6,915 bases of DNA. It comes from Deltaproteobacteria bacterium (GTDB lineage Bacteria > Myxococcota_A > UBA9160 > JAFDET01). The stretch lies in assembly GCA_019310195.1 (NCBI GenBank), contig JAFDET010000173.1:1-6915 (forward strand), read 5' to 3'. Position 1 is the stretch's first letter; each line of letters starts with the position of its first letter. Below the pieces are notes generated by a model. It worked only from the letters and a program-made list of their open reading frames with translations, was not told the DNA's origin and made no database searches. The translations under genes and the position numbers were made by a program. This document shows, one piece after another, positions 1-5,917 of the stretch.

Positions 1-201
1 ACCGGGGACATCAACAAGGTGCTCGCGCAGAATGTCCCGCTCGAGACGCTCGAGTTCTTCAACTCCTATGGCGAGAGCTTCGCCAAGGCCGAGAATGTCG
101 AGGGAGCGACGCGCCAGCGTCTTCCCAACTTATTGATCCTCGGCTATCTGCTGCGCGTTCTGGAAGAACGCCTGCTCGAAGACGAGACGGACCACGAGTA
201 A
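1..201 (+). CDS. 3' end of an unrecognised protein-coding gene (5' truncated)
   Basis: The reading frame is open from base 1 and ends at TAA 199-201, giving 66 visible residues. The gene begins upstream of the window; the internal GTG at 19 is probably not its start. The visible tail is soluble-looking and mostly helical. It has an aromatic patch (LEFFNSYG), then a Leu-rich stretch (NLLILGYLLRVLEERLL) that could be an amphipathic helix or coiled-coil piece, and an acidic end (EDETDHE). There is no clear membrane segment and no catalytic motif that I recognise, so I assign no function. Its last codons overlap the inferred ridA start at 194, which points to translational coupling and one transcript with ridA. 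That this frame is real is supported by the GC-rich third positions and the close fit to ridA. Confidence 0.6.
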   Translation, partial: TGDINKVLAQNVPLETLEFFNSYGESFAKAENVEGATRQRLPNLLILGYLLRVLEERLLEDETDHE

Positions 202-589
202 CCCGCGCGCCGTCGTCACCGACGGTGCACCCGCGCCGGTCGGACCCTACTCGCAGGCGGTGGTCAGCGGAGACTGGATCTTTGCATCCGGCCAGATTCC
301 GCTCCGCCCGGACGGGTCGTTGGTCGAGGGCGACATCGAAGCCCAGACCGAACAGGTGCTGGCAAACCTGAACGCCGTGCTGCACGCGGCCGGCGCTTCG
401 CTCGACAAGGTGGTGCGCACCACTGTCTACCTGATCGACCTGACCGAGTTCCCGCGCATGAACGAGATCTACGCGCGCCACTTCCGCGGCGATCCGCCGC
501 CCGCACGCTCGACCGTCCAGGTTTCCGCCCTCCCCAAGGGCGCCCGCATCGAAATCGACTGCATCGCGTTCAGCGACGTTCCCGCCTGA
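194..589 (+). CDS. ridA: RidA family enamine/imine deaminase, probable ACG start
   Basis: RidA (YjgF/YER057c/UK114 family) hydrolyses reactive 2-aminoacrylate and related enamines/imines made by PLP enzymes, protecting those enzymes; it acts in the cytosol as a trimer. Read from 194 the product is 131 residues, the usual family length. It shows GPYSQA (17-22, with Tyr19), ASGQIPL (31-37), the PPPARS segment with Arg105, and KGARIEID with Glu120. Arg105 and Glu120 match the numbering of the E. coli active-site residues. No ATG, GTG or TTG exists in frame between the upstream stop (134-136) and GTG 260. Starting at 260 would delete the first 22 residues, including GPYSQA. ACG at 194 gives a normal N-terminus (MSNPRAVV). 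It may be a true rare start or an ATG altered by mutation or sequencing error. The C-terminal tail (SDVPA) and TGA lie inside a repeat shared with the convergent gene. Confidence 0.93.
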   Translation, partial: TSNPRAVVTDGAPAPVGPYSQAVVSGDWIFASGQIPLRPDGSLVEGDIEAQTEQVLANLNAVLHAAGASLDKVVRTTVYLIDLTEFPRMNEIYARHFRGDPPPARSTVQVSALPKGARIEIDCIAFSDVPA

Positions 590-759
590 CTGCACCCAGT
601 ACCACTCCTGCGTTCAGGGACGTTCCTGCGTAACTGCACGCAGTGCCAGTCCTCCAGGAGTGGTACCGGGTGCAGTTGTGCAGGAACGTCCCCCTGTGCA
701 GGAGTGGTACCCGGTGCAGTTATGCAGGAACGTCCACATTTGCATCCCCCTGTGCAGGA
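575..759. repeat. REP/BIME-like inverted repeat between convergent genes, with tandem units
   Basis: Bases 575-653 and 656-734 are inverted copies around a 2-base centre; by eye about 63 of 79 positions pair. Inside each arm are two head-to-tail units. On the right, 656-691 and 700-735 differ at only 2 of 36 positions, with a 44-base period. A third fragment (748-759) follows after an extra 12 bases or so. Recurrent words are AGGAGTGGTACC, GGTGCAGTT and GCAGGAACGTCC. The element fills the whole gap between ridA (+) and the CPBP gene (-) and enters both coding regions. Read outward, its ends encode Asp-Val-Pro-Ala-stop for both genes. The RNA could fold into a long hairpin and end transcription from both sides, though there is no T-tract. 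The placement fits REP-type elements, some of which are moved by RAYT transposases. That family link is inference, and no transposase is present here. Confidence 0.85.
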
Positions 760-1364
760 TCACTGTAGCGGCGGGTGAGCAATGTCAGGTTCACGCCGTT
801 CACCAGCGCGTGGGCGGCGATGGGAGCGACCAGGTTGCCGCTCCACTCGAAGAGCGCGCCCAGCGCCAGGCCCGCCACCAGGCTGAAGCCGCTCCAAGGC
901 AGCATCTCGCGGCGCGGAACGAAGTGGGCCAGAGCGAAGAACAGGCTGGCGCCCACCAGGCCCACCCGGGGCTGGAGCGCTCCGCGAAAGAAGGCCTCCT
1001 CTCCCACCCCGCTGGCCAGGGCCAGGAGCGCAATCTGGCCGACGCTCGGTCGGCCCACCAGCTCGGCCAGGGCTCGCGCCAGGCGGTCGCCCCAGCGGCT
1101 GCGGGACGTCGCCAGCCACGAGACGCCGATCACAGCGGCGCCTCCCGCCAGCCCCCAGCCCAGATCGGCCAGCCAGGCCACCCCGCGGGCCGCGGCCTCC
1201 GCATCGGCGTAAAGGAGCGGCTCTCCGGCCCAGCCCGTCCGCCAGGCCCAGGCAGCGGCCAGCAGCACTCCGTAGAAGACCCCAGCCATTCGCACCAGGC
1301 GGTCTGCAGGAGGGGCTGCGGGAGGCGGGCCGCCGGCGGCGGGGATCGGAGGCTGCGTTGACAT
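720..1364 (-). CDS. CPBP family intramembrane metalloprotease (CAAX protease-like)
   Basis: The product is 214 residues, read from ATG at 1364 down to TAA at 720-722. It is a membrane protein with hydrophobic segments near residues 27-42, 62-84, 108-120, 135-148 and 160-192. It carries the three family motifs: EExxxR (Glu122, Glu123, Arg127 in GEEAFFRG), FxxxH (Phe143, His147) and HxxxN (His185, Asn189). Together they form the zinc site of the CPBP/Abi family. In eukaryotes these enzymes cleave CAAX proteins; many bacterial members have unknown substrates or protect against bacteriocins. The N-terminus (1-22) is Pro/Ala-rich and likely cytosolic. I chose the ATG at 1364 because the longer upstream frame has low-complexity, non-family sequence that crosses the hairpin and poly-C leader. 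No good Shine-Dalgarno sequence is visible. The last 13 residues or so are encoded by a repeat unit, so the native C-terminus may have been replaced. It diverges from greA and converges on ridA. Confidence 0.85.
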   Translation of the reverse strand: MSTQPPIPAAGGPPPAAPPADRLVRMAGVFYGVLLAAAWAWRTGWAGEPLLYADAEAAARGVAWLADLGWGLAGGAAVIGVSWLATSRSRWGDRLARALAELVGRPSVGQIALLALASGVGEEAFFRGALQPRVGLVGASLFFALAHFVPRREMLPWSGFSLVAGLALGALFEWSGNLVAPIAAHALVNGVNLTLLTRRYSDPAQGDANVDVPA

Positions 1365-1392
1365 GGGCCCGTAGGTCAGTAGCCTGTCCTTC

Positions 1393-1422
1393 GGCCGACG
1401 TCCTCCCCGGAGGGCGTCGGCC
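1393..1422 (+). terminator. Strong GC hairpin with short T-tract in the greA leader
   Basis: Bases 1393-1406 pair with 1409-1422 along 14 positions with one T-G wobble. The innermost pair must open to leave a 4-base loop. On the plus strand the stem is followed at once by TTTCT, the layout of a weak intrinsic terminator. It lies 57 bases before the greA start, and no plus-strand gene ends nearby, so it may be a leader attenuator rather than an end-of-gene terminator. On the minus strand the same stem would fall in the 5' leader of the CPBP protease gene. Confidence 0.5.
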
Positions 1423-1440
1423 TTTCTGGTCGCCCGCCCG

Positions 1441-1451
1441 CCCCCCCCCCC
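1441..1451 (+). repeat. Homopolymer tract of 11 C
   Basis: Eleven consecutive C residues are preceded by CCCG repeats (1432-1440). The tract lies between the hairpin and the greA start, outside any coding frame. A run this long is prone to slippage in replication and sequencing, so the true length may vary. The C-rich, G-poor leader RNA might also attract Rho, which I infer from composition alone. Confidence 0.8.
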
Positions 1452-1479
1452 AGCGAGCGACCCAGGCACCGGGAGCCCC

Positions 1480-1956
1480 ATGGCCGACCGCCTTCCCATG
1501 ACCCCCGCCGGCTACGAGAATCTCAAGCAGGAGCTGCGCCGGCTGCGAACCCGCGATCGCCATGAAATCGTGAGGGAAATCGAGACTGCGCGAGCTCACG
1601 GCGACCTGTCCGAGAACGCCGAGTACCACGCTGCCAAGGAGCGCCAGGGCCACATCGAGGGGCGAATCTCCACTCTCGAGGACAAGCTGGCCCGCGCGCA
1701 GGTCATCGAGACCGGCGGGGAGCCCCCGGATGCGGTGCGATTCGGAGTCACCGTGGCCCTGGTGGACGTCGAGACAGACGAAGAGGTGGCCTACACCCTG
1801 GTCGGCGAGGACGAGTCCGACGTGGCGGCCGGGCTGATCTCGGTGAGCTCGCCCGTGGCCCGCGCCCTGCTGGGCAAGCACATCGACGACGAGGTCACGG
1901 TCCGCGTCCCCAAGGGTACGCGGCAGTTCGAGATCCGCGACATTCGCTTCGAGTGA
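1480..1956 (+). CDS. greA: Transcription elongation (transcript cleavage) factor GreA
   Basis: GreA enters the RNA polymerase secondary channel and stimulates cleavage of backtracked RNA, rescuing stalled elongation complexes. The 158-residue product has the same length as E. coli GreA and aligns along its whole length. The N-terminal antiparallel coiled coil spans about residues 5-76, with the tip motif GDLSENAEYHAAKERQ (41-56). Asp42 and Glu45 correspond to the catalytic acidic pair Asp41/Glu44 in E. coli. The FKBP-like C-terminal domain (about 86-158) includes FGVTVAL, LVGEDESD and ISVSSPVARALLGK. ATG 1480 is preferred because GGGAG (1471-1475) precedes it and the MADRLPMTPAGY start matches the family; the internal ATG at 1498 is less likely. 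The gene has its own leader with a terminator-like hairpin and a poly-C run, so leader-mediated control is possible. Identification is secure. Confidence 0.97.
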   Translation: MADRLPMTPAGYENLKQELRRLRTRDRHEIVREIETARAHGDLSENAEYHAAKERQGHIEGRISTLEDKLARAQVIETGGEPPDAVRFGVTVALVDVETDEEVAYTLVGEDESDVAAGLISVSSPVARALLGKHIDDEVTVRVPKGTRQFEIRDIRFE

Positions 1957-2045
1957 AAGCCAGGTGAATCCGCAGGTTGCGGCGGCCCTCCTCGGCTCAT
2001 TACGCTCTTCCGGACGGCGCCGCCGTCGGGAGGCGGGGACGGGCG

Positions 2046-3410
2046 GTGGGATCTCTCCAAGTAAAATTCAGCGCGCTCGTGGTGGCGCTCCTCATCGGGG
2101 CCAGCCTGGGGCTTACGTGGATCGCCACGGCCCACGAACGCGCGGCCCTGGTAAACGAGGTGGGTCAGCGTGGACGCGCACTGGCCCGTAGCCTGGCCGG
2201 CAGCGCCGCGGAGCCGCTGCTGGCCGGGGACGACCTGCGGCTGGAGGCCCTGATGCAGGAGCTGCGCAGCGAAGCCGGCGTGGTGGGCGCGCGGATCCTG
2301 ACGCGCGACGCGCAGATCGCCGCCTCGCTGGAGCGCGCCGAGCGCGGCTCGGCGGGGCGTCCCCTGGCGGCGGAAGCGCTCGAACCGGTGGTGACCGGAG
2401 ACGAGCGGCGACTGCGCGTGGGGGCGCCGGTCATCTACAGCGACGTACGTGTGGGCGAGGTGCAGGTCGATCTGGACCTGGATGTGCTGGTGACCCCCGT
2501 CGTCGCCCACACCCAGCGCCAGCTCGCAGCGGTGGCCGCGGGCGTGGTAATCGTCGGCGTGGGCGCAGGGCTCGCCTTCGTGGCGCTCCTGGTCGGTCCC
2601 CTGCGCCGCCTGCGGGCAGGTGTGGAGCGGCTCTCCAGCGGCGACCTTTCGGTGCGCGTGCCGCCCACCTCGCGCGACGAGGTGGGATCGCTGACACGCG
2701 CGTTCAACGAGATGGGCGAGTCGCTCCAGCAGAAGGAGCGCCTGCAGCGCGCCTTCGGTCGCTACGTCAACGACTTCGTGCTGACCCAGCTGCTCGAGAG
2801 CGGCGAAGACCTTCAGCTGGGTGGCGCCGAGCGCGAGGTGACGCTGCTGTTTGCCGACATCCGCCGCTTCACGCGCCTGTCCGAGGGCATGAAGGCGACC
2901 GATGTCGTATCGCTCCTCAACGAGGTCTTCCAGCTGGCGTCGGATCGCATCCTGGCCCGGGGCGGCATCATCGACAAGTACATGGGCGACTCGGTGATGG
3001 CGTACTTCGGCGCACCGCTACCCCAGGCCGATCACGCCCGCCGCGCCGTGGCCGCAGCAGTGGACATCCAGACGGCCCTGGCGGAGCGACGCAGGGTGGG
3101 CGGGCCGGATTCGGCGCTCGCCACCGTCGAGCTGGGCATCGGCATCCACACGGGCGTGGTGGTGGTGGGCAACATCGGGTCCGAGCAACGCACCGACTTC
3201 ACGGCCGTCGGTGACGCCGTCAACGTGGCCCACCGCCTGGAGAAGCTGGCGCGGCCCGGCGAGATCCTGGTCTCCGAAGCGGTGCAGCGCCAGGTGCGCG
3301 ATTCGTTCCGACTGCACTTCGAGGGCGAGCGCCAGCTGTCCGGGCGCCAGGAGCCGGTGCACACCTACGTGGTGGAAGTCGAGCCGCCAACGCCGCAGGA
3401 GGCCCCGTGA
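2046..3410 (+). CDS. Membrane class III adenylate/guanylate cyclase with periplasmic sensor and HAMP
   Basis: This enzyme would make a cyclic nucleotide, most likely cAMP, from ATP in response to an envelope signal. Order in the 454-residue product: TM1 (8-28); an extracytoplasmic region (29-160) resembling a Cache/CHASE-type sensor; TM2 (161-184); HAMP (185-236, ending in EVGSLTRAFNEMGESL); the linker element AFGRYVNDFVLTQLL (236-250); and the catalytic domain (about 262-440). The key catalytic residues are present: metal-binding Asp271 (LFADI) and Asp315 (KYMGD), purine-selecting Lys311 and Thr386 (DFTAVGD), and transition-state Asn393 and Arg397 (VNVAHRL). Lys plus Thr is the class IIIb pattern expected for an adenylate cyclase. 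A GTG start at 2046 puts TM1 near the N-terminus; TTG at 1977, with AGGTGA nine bases before it, would add 23 basic residues and cannot be excluded. The 89-base gap from greA contains no clear promoter or terminator. The stop overlaps the next gene by 4 bases, implying coupled translation. Confidence 0.92.
   Translation: MGSLQVKFSALVVALLIGASLGLTWIATAHERAALVNEVGQRGRALARSLAGSAAEPLLAGDDLRLEALMQELRSEAGVVGARILTRDAQIAASLERAERGSAGRPLAAEALEPVVTGDERRLRVGAPVIYSDVRVGEVQVDLDLDVLVTPVVAHTQRQLAAVAAGVVIVGVGAGLAFVALLVGPLRRLRAGVERLSSGDLSVRVPPTSRDEVGSLTRAFNEMGESLQQKERLQRAFGRYVNDFVLTQLLESGEDLQLGGAEREVTLLFADIRRFTRLSEGMKATDVVSLLNEVFQLASDRILARGGIIDKYMGDSVMAYFGAPLPQADHARRAVAAAVDIQTALAERRRVGGPDSALATVELGIGIHTGVVVVGNIGSEQRTDFTAVGDAVNVAHRLEKLARPGEILVSEAVQRQVRDSFRLHFEGERQLSGRQEPVHTYVVEVEPPTPQEAP
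3397..3402 (+). promoter_or_regulatory. Shine-Dalgarno site AGGAGG for the TPR lipoprotein
   Basis: A perfect AGGAGG lies inside the cyclase 3' end, 4 bases before GTG 3407. It fixes the start of the next gene in a GTGA stop/start overlap. Confidence 0.75.
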
Positions 3411-4483
3411 GACGACGCCTCCTCGTCGCGGCGAGCCTGCTGCTGGCGGCCTGCGCCAGCCCCCTGGAGCAGGGCGACCGCCTCTACCGGCAGGGAGACC
3501 TGCGCGGCGCCCTGCACACCTGGCGCGCGGTGCCCGAGCGCAGCGACGACCATGCGGCCGCTCAGGCACGCCTCTCCGAGCTGGAGCGCGACGTCGAGAA
3601 GCTCGCAGACCGCTACCAGAAACGCGGCGCCTGGTTCGAAGACCACGGGCGACTGGCCGAGGCGATCCTCTCCTACCGGCTGGCTCTGGAGCTGCGACCC
3701 GACGACCGCGCCACCCTGGAGCGCGTGCAGCGTCTGTCGCGCAGCTTGGCCACCCGCAAGCTCCACCACCGCGACGCCTTCGAGCTCGCCTTCGAGAAGG
3801 GTGACCTCGCGACGGCCCGGCGCGAGATGACCGCGCTGCGCACCCTCGATCCGTTCGATGCGAGCCGCGCGGGCGGCGAGCGCGCGCTGGACGAGGCGGT
3901 GGGCGGCGAGGTGAACCGGCGCCTGCGCGAGGGACGGCGTCAGTTCGCGGCCGGCGACCTGGCCGGCGCCGAGGCTTCCTTTCGATCGGCCCTGGACATC
4001 GAGCCCGGCAACGAGTCGGCCCAGGGCAACCTGGCCTACCTGACGACCATCCGCGATATCGAGCGGAAATCGGGCCGTTCGCGCGCCGCGGTGCCGCCGC
4101 CCGCGCTGGGCGCCGGCGACAAGGAGATCCGGGCGGAAGGTTTCTACCGCAACGCGCTGGCCGCGGAGCGCTCCGGCGATCCCTACAAGGCCCTGCGCTA
4201 CGACCTGGCCGCTGTGAAGAGCGATCCGGACCACCGCGGCGCTCGCGAGCACATGACGATGCTGCGCCTGCGCCTGGCGCCGCGCGTGGATGGGCTGATC
4301 GAGGGCGGACGCATCGCCTTCGGCCGGGAGGATCTGTACGGCGCCCTGGAGCGCTGGCGCCTGGCGCTGCTCATCGACCCCGAGAACGAACGGGCGCGCG
4401 ACTGGACCCAACGCGCCGAGCACCTGCTGGCCAACCTGGAGCGCCTGCGCGCCGAGCCCGAGGTGGGCTCCGGGGTCCCCTAG
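3407..4483 (+). CDS. TPR-like repeat lipoprotein
   Basis: The product is 358 residues. It opens with a lipoprotein signal (MRRRLLVAASLLLAAC); the lipobox LAAC puts the acylated cysteine at 16. Ala at +2 suggests outer-membrane sorting. The mature part is helical, with about six TPR-like helix pairs near residues 21-53, 70-104, 123-155, 173-206, 244-278 and 299-332. Typical cores are GDLRGALHTWRAV, GRLAEAILSYRLALELRPDD, GDLAGAEASFRSALDIEP and EDLYGALERWRLALLIDPEN. TPR arrays act as protein-binding scaffolds; no catalytic motif is visible. The start GTG 3407 overlaps the cyclase stop and has an ideal Shine-Dalgarno site, so the two proteins are probably made together. It may pass or scaffold an envelope signal for the cyclase sensor, which is inference from context. 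The stop TAG (4481-4483) lies within the CCTAGG end of a palindromic element. Confidence 0.88.
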   Translation: MRRRLLVAASLLLAACASPLEQGDRLYRQGDLRGALHTWRAVPERSDDHAAAQARLSELERDVEKLADRYQKRGAWFEDHGRLAEAILSYRLALELRPDDRATLERVQRLSRSLATRKLHHRDAFELAFEKGDLATARREMTALRTLDPFDASRAGGERALDEAVGGEVNRRLREGRRQFAAGDLAGAEASFRSALDIEPGNESAQGNLAYLTTIRDIERKSGRSRAAVPPPALGAGDKEIRAEGFYRNALAAERSGDPYKALRYDLAAVKSDPDHRGAREHMTMLRLRLAPRVDGLIEGGRIAFGREDLYGALERWRLALLIDPENERARDWTQRAEHLLANLERLRAEPEVGSGVP

Positions 4484-4648
4484 GAGCCCAACCCAAGATG
4501 GAGCACACCGTTCGGACGCCGATCCATCCGCGCTGGCTGCGTTGCGCTCCTTGCGCCGTAGCGACGGCTATGGCTCAGTCGCGCGCCTTGCCAGCGCGGC
4601 GTCTCGACGCCCGAGCCGGCGCACTCCATCTTGGGTCGGGCTCCTAGG
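4479..4648. repeat. 170-bp MITE-like palindromic element between two operon genes
   Basis: The terminal arms 4479-4503 and 4624-4648 are inverted copies matching at 24 of 25 positions (the mismatch is 4490 against 4637). A second pair, CCGCGCTGGC at 4528-4537 and its complement at 4590-4599, shares exactly the same centre (4563.5). A small GCCGT/ACGGC stem (4555-4568) lies close to that centre. The whole piece is thus one long, imperfect palindrome. CCTAGG occurs at both ends (4479-4484 and 4643-4648); being palindromic, it reads as both inverted and direct repeat and may include a CTAG-type target duplication. No protein gene lies inside, so any movement would need a transposase from elsewhere. 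The left end supplies the TPR-gene stop, and the right end stops one base before the next ATG. Confidence 0.82.
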
Positions 4649-4649
4649 C

Positions 4650-5879
4650 ATGCGGGCTGCGGCAATCGCGCTGACGCTGCTGGCGTCCGGCTGCGCCGGG
4701 CTGGCCGGGATGCGGGCCGAGGATGAGGCGAGCCGCGACTTGGCGGCGCCCGCCGCCCTGCGTGCCGAGAGCGGCGAGCTCCGCCGGGTGCCCTTGGTCT
4801 GGCAGCCGGTCGCGTCGCGCGATGTCGCGGGGTACGTGGTCGAGCGCGCCGACCCCGACGAAGAGACGTATGCGCGGGTGGTCGTGCTGACGGGGCGCTT
4901 TCAAACGTCGCACGTCGACGACGAGCTCCGGGACGAGAGCCGCTATCGCTACCGGGTTCGCAGCCTGGCCACGGACGGGGGCGTGGGAGTGCCCGTGTCG
5001 CCGGTGGCGTCGGCGCGAACCGCCGGCCCGCCCTCCGCGCCACGGGGTCTCCAGGCCATCAGCCACCTGCCGCGCCAGGTGGCCCTGCAGTGGCGGGCCG
5101 CGCGCGACCCGGAGGTGATGGGCTACGTCGTGCAGCGCAGCCCTGCCGCCGACGGGCCCTTCCTGCCGGTGGCCCATCCGGAGGGCCGCTTCTCCACCAC
5201 GTGGGTGGACCGCGACCTCGACGACCTGCGGGTCTTCTACTACCGGGTCGCCTCACGCAACGCCGTCGGCGTGGAAGGCAAGCCCGGCGCCTCCGTCCAG
5301 GCCGTGACCAAGGCCGAGCCGTTGCCTCCCATCGGCCTGCGCGTGGAAGCGAAGCGCCTGGGTGCCAACCGACTGGCGTGGGACCCCAACGTGGAGCGCG
5401 ACGTGGCGGGCTACCGGCTGCTGCGCGGCCCGGTCGGCGGCGGCGAGCTTGCGACCGTGGCCACGCTGCCGGCCGAAGCGTCCTCGGCAGAGGACACGCA
5501 GGTCGCCGCCGACGAGGCGCTGCTCTATCGGTTGGTGGCGATCGATGCCGACGGCCTCGAGAGCGCGCCCTCGGATCCGGTGGAGGTCCACGGCGAGGGC
5601 TACCAGCTGGCCGCCCAGCCCGCTGAAGGAGGAATCGGCCTGCGTTGGAACCCGCGGCGCGAGGAGGGCTACCAGGCTGCGCGCGTGTACCGTGTGGGCC
5701 GGCTGCGCCGCACGGAGCTCGCCCGGGTCGACGGCGATGCCTTCGTGGACGCGGCCGCCGAGCCCGGCCGTACCTATCGCTATGCCGTCGTCCTGGAGCG
5801 CGCGGACGGCACCCGAGCGCCGACCTCGGCGGTGGTGGAGGCGGCGCGCCCGAACCCCGCCGCAGCTTCCGCGCCATGA
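4650..5879 (+). CDS. Lipoprotein with four fibronectin type III-like repeats
   Basis: From ATG 4650 the product is 409 residues. The N-terminus MRAAAIALTLLASGC is a short hydrophobic lipoprotein signal with ASGC at the lipobox, so Cys15 is likely acylated. Ala at -3 instead of Leu makes the lipobox a little atypical. The rest is beta-rich, with four FN3-like units at about 33-124, 128-222, 225-313 and 317-400. Each repeats the same landmarks: L-x-W or equivalent (LVWQPV, ALQWRA, RLAWDP, GLRWNP), GYVVER/GYVVQR/GYRLLR, then YRYRV/FYYRV/LYRLV/YRYAV. Such repeats usually mediate binding at the cell surface; no enzyme motif is seen. The frame is open upstream to a TTG at 4542, but that region is the palindromic element and gives no signal peptide. 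The gene follows the cyclase and TPR lipoprotein on the same strand and probably belonged to one operon before the element entered. Confidence 0.87.
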   Translation: MRAAAIALTLLASGCAGLAGMRAEDEASRDLAAPAALRAESGELRRVPLVWQPVASRDVAGYVVERADPDEETYARVVVLTGRFQTSHVDDELRDESRYRYRVRSLATDGGVGVPVSPVASARTAGPPSAPRGLQAISHLPRQVALQWRAARDPEVMGYVVQRSPAADGPFLPVAHPEGRFSTTWVDRDLDDLRVFYYRVASRNAVGVEGKPGASVQAVTKAEPLPPIGLRVEAKRLGANRLAWDPNVERDVAGYRLLRGPVGGGELATVATLPAEASSAEDTQVAADEALLYRLVAIDADGLESAPSDPVEVHGEGYQLAAQPAEGGIGLRWNPRREEGYQAARVYRVGRLRRTELARVDGDAFVDAAAEPGRTYRYAVVLERADGTRAPTSAVVEAARPNPAAASAP

Positions 5880-5917
5880 TAGCCGCAGCTCTCTCCTGCG
5901 TGTAGACTGAACCGCTC

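Noticed and set aside
590..759. Repeat cluster as a CRISPR array
   Set aside because: Units are inverted as well as direct, with no uniform repeat and variable spacer pattern, and no cas gene is present.
660..1361. Long plus-strand reading frames opposite the CPBP protease
   Set aside because: They are Gln/Ala/Arg-rich shadow frames of the minus-strand gene, which carries clear EExxxR, FxxxH and HxxxN motifs.
1365..1881. Extension of minus-strand frames through the greA leader and greA
   Set aside because: The added residues are low complexity and come from poly-C and hairpin DNA; greA on the plus strand is unmistakable.
2013..2027. Small hairpin between greA and the cyclase as a terminator
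   Set aside because: The stem is only about 6 bp and no T-tract follows, so there is not enough to call it.
3018..4423. Long minus-strand frames opposite the cyclase and TPR gene
   Set aside because: Shadow frames typical of GC-rich DNA; no start context or family motifs, whereas the plus-strand genes are well supported.
4542..4649. TTG 4542 as the start of the FN3 lipoprotein
   Set aside because: It lies inside the palindromic element and would bury the lipoprotein signal 36 residues from the N-terminus.
5903..5908. TAGACT as a promoter -10 box for the carrier gene
   Set aside because: It fits TANNNT, but there is no recognisable -35 box and such hexamers are common by chance; kept only as a remark in the gene entry.
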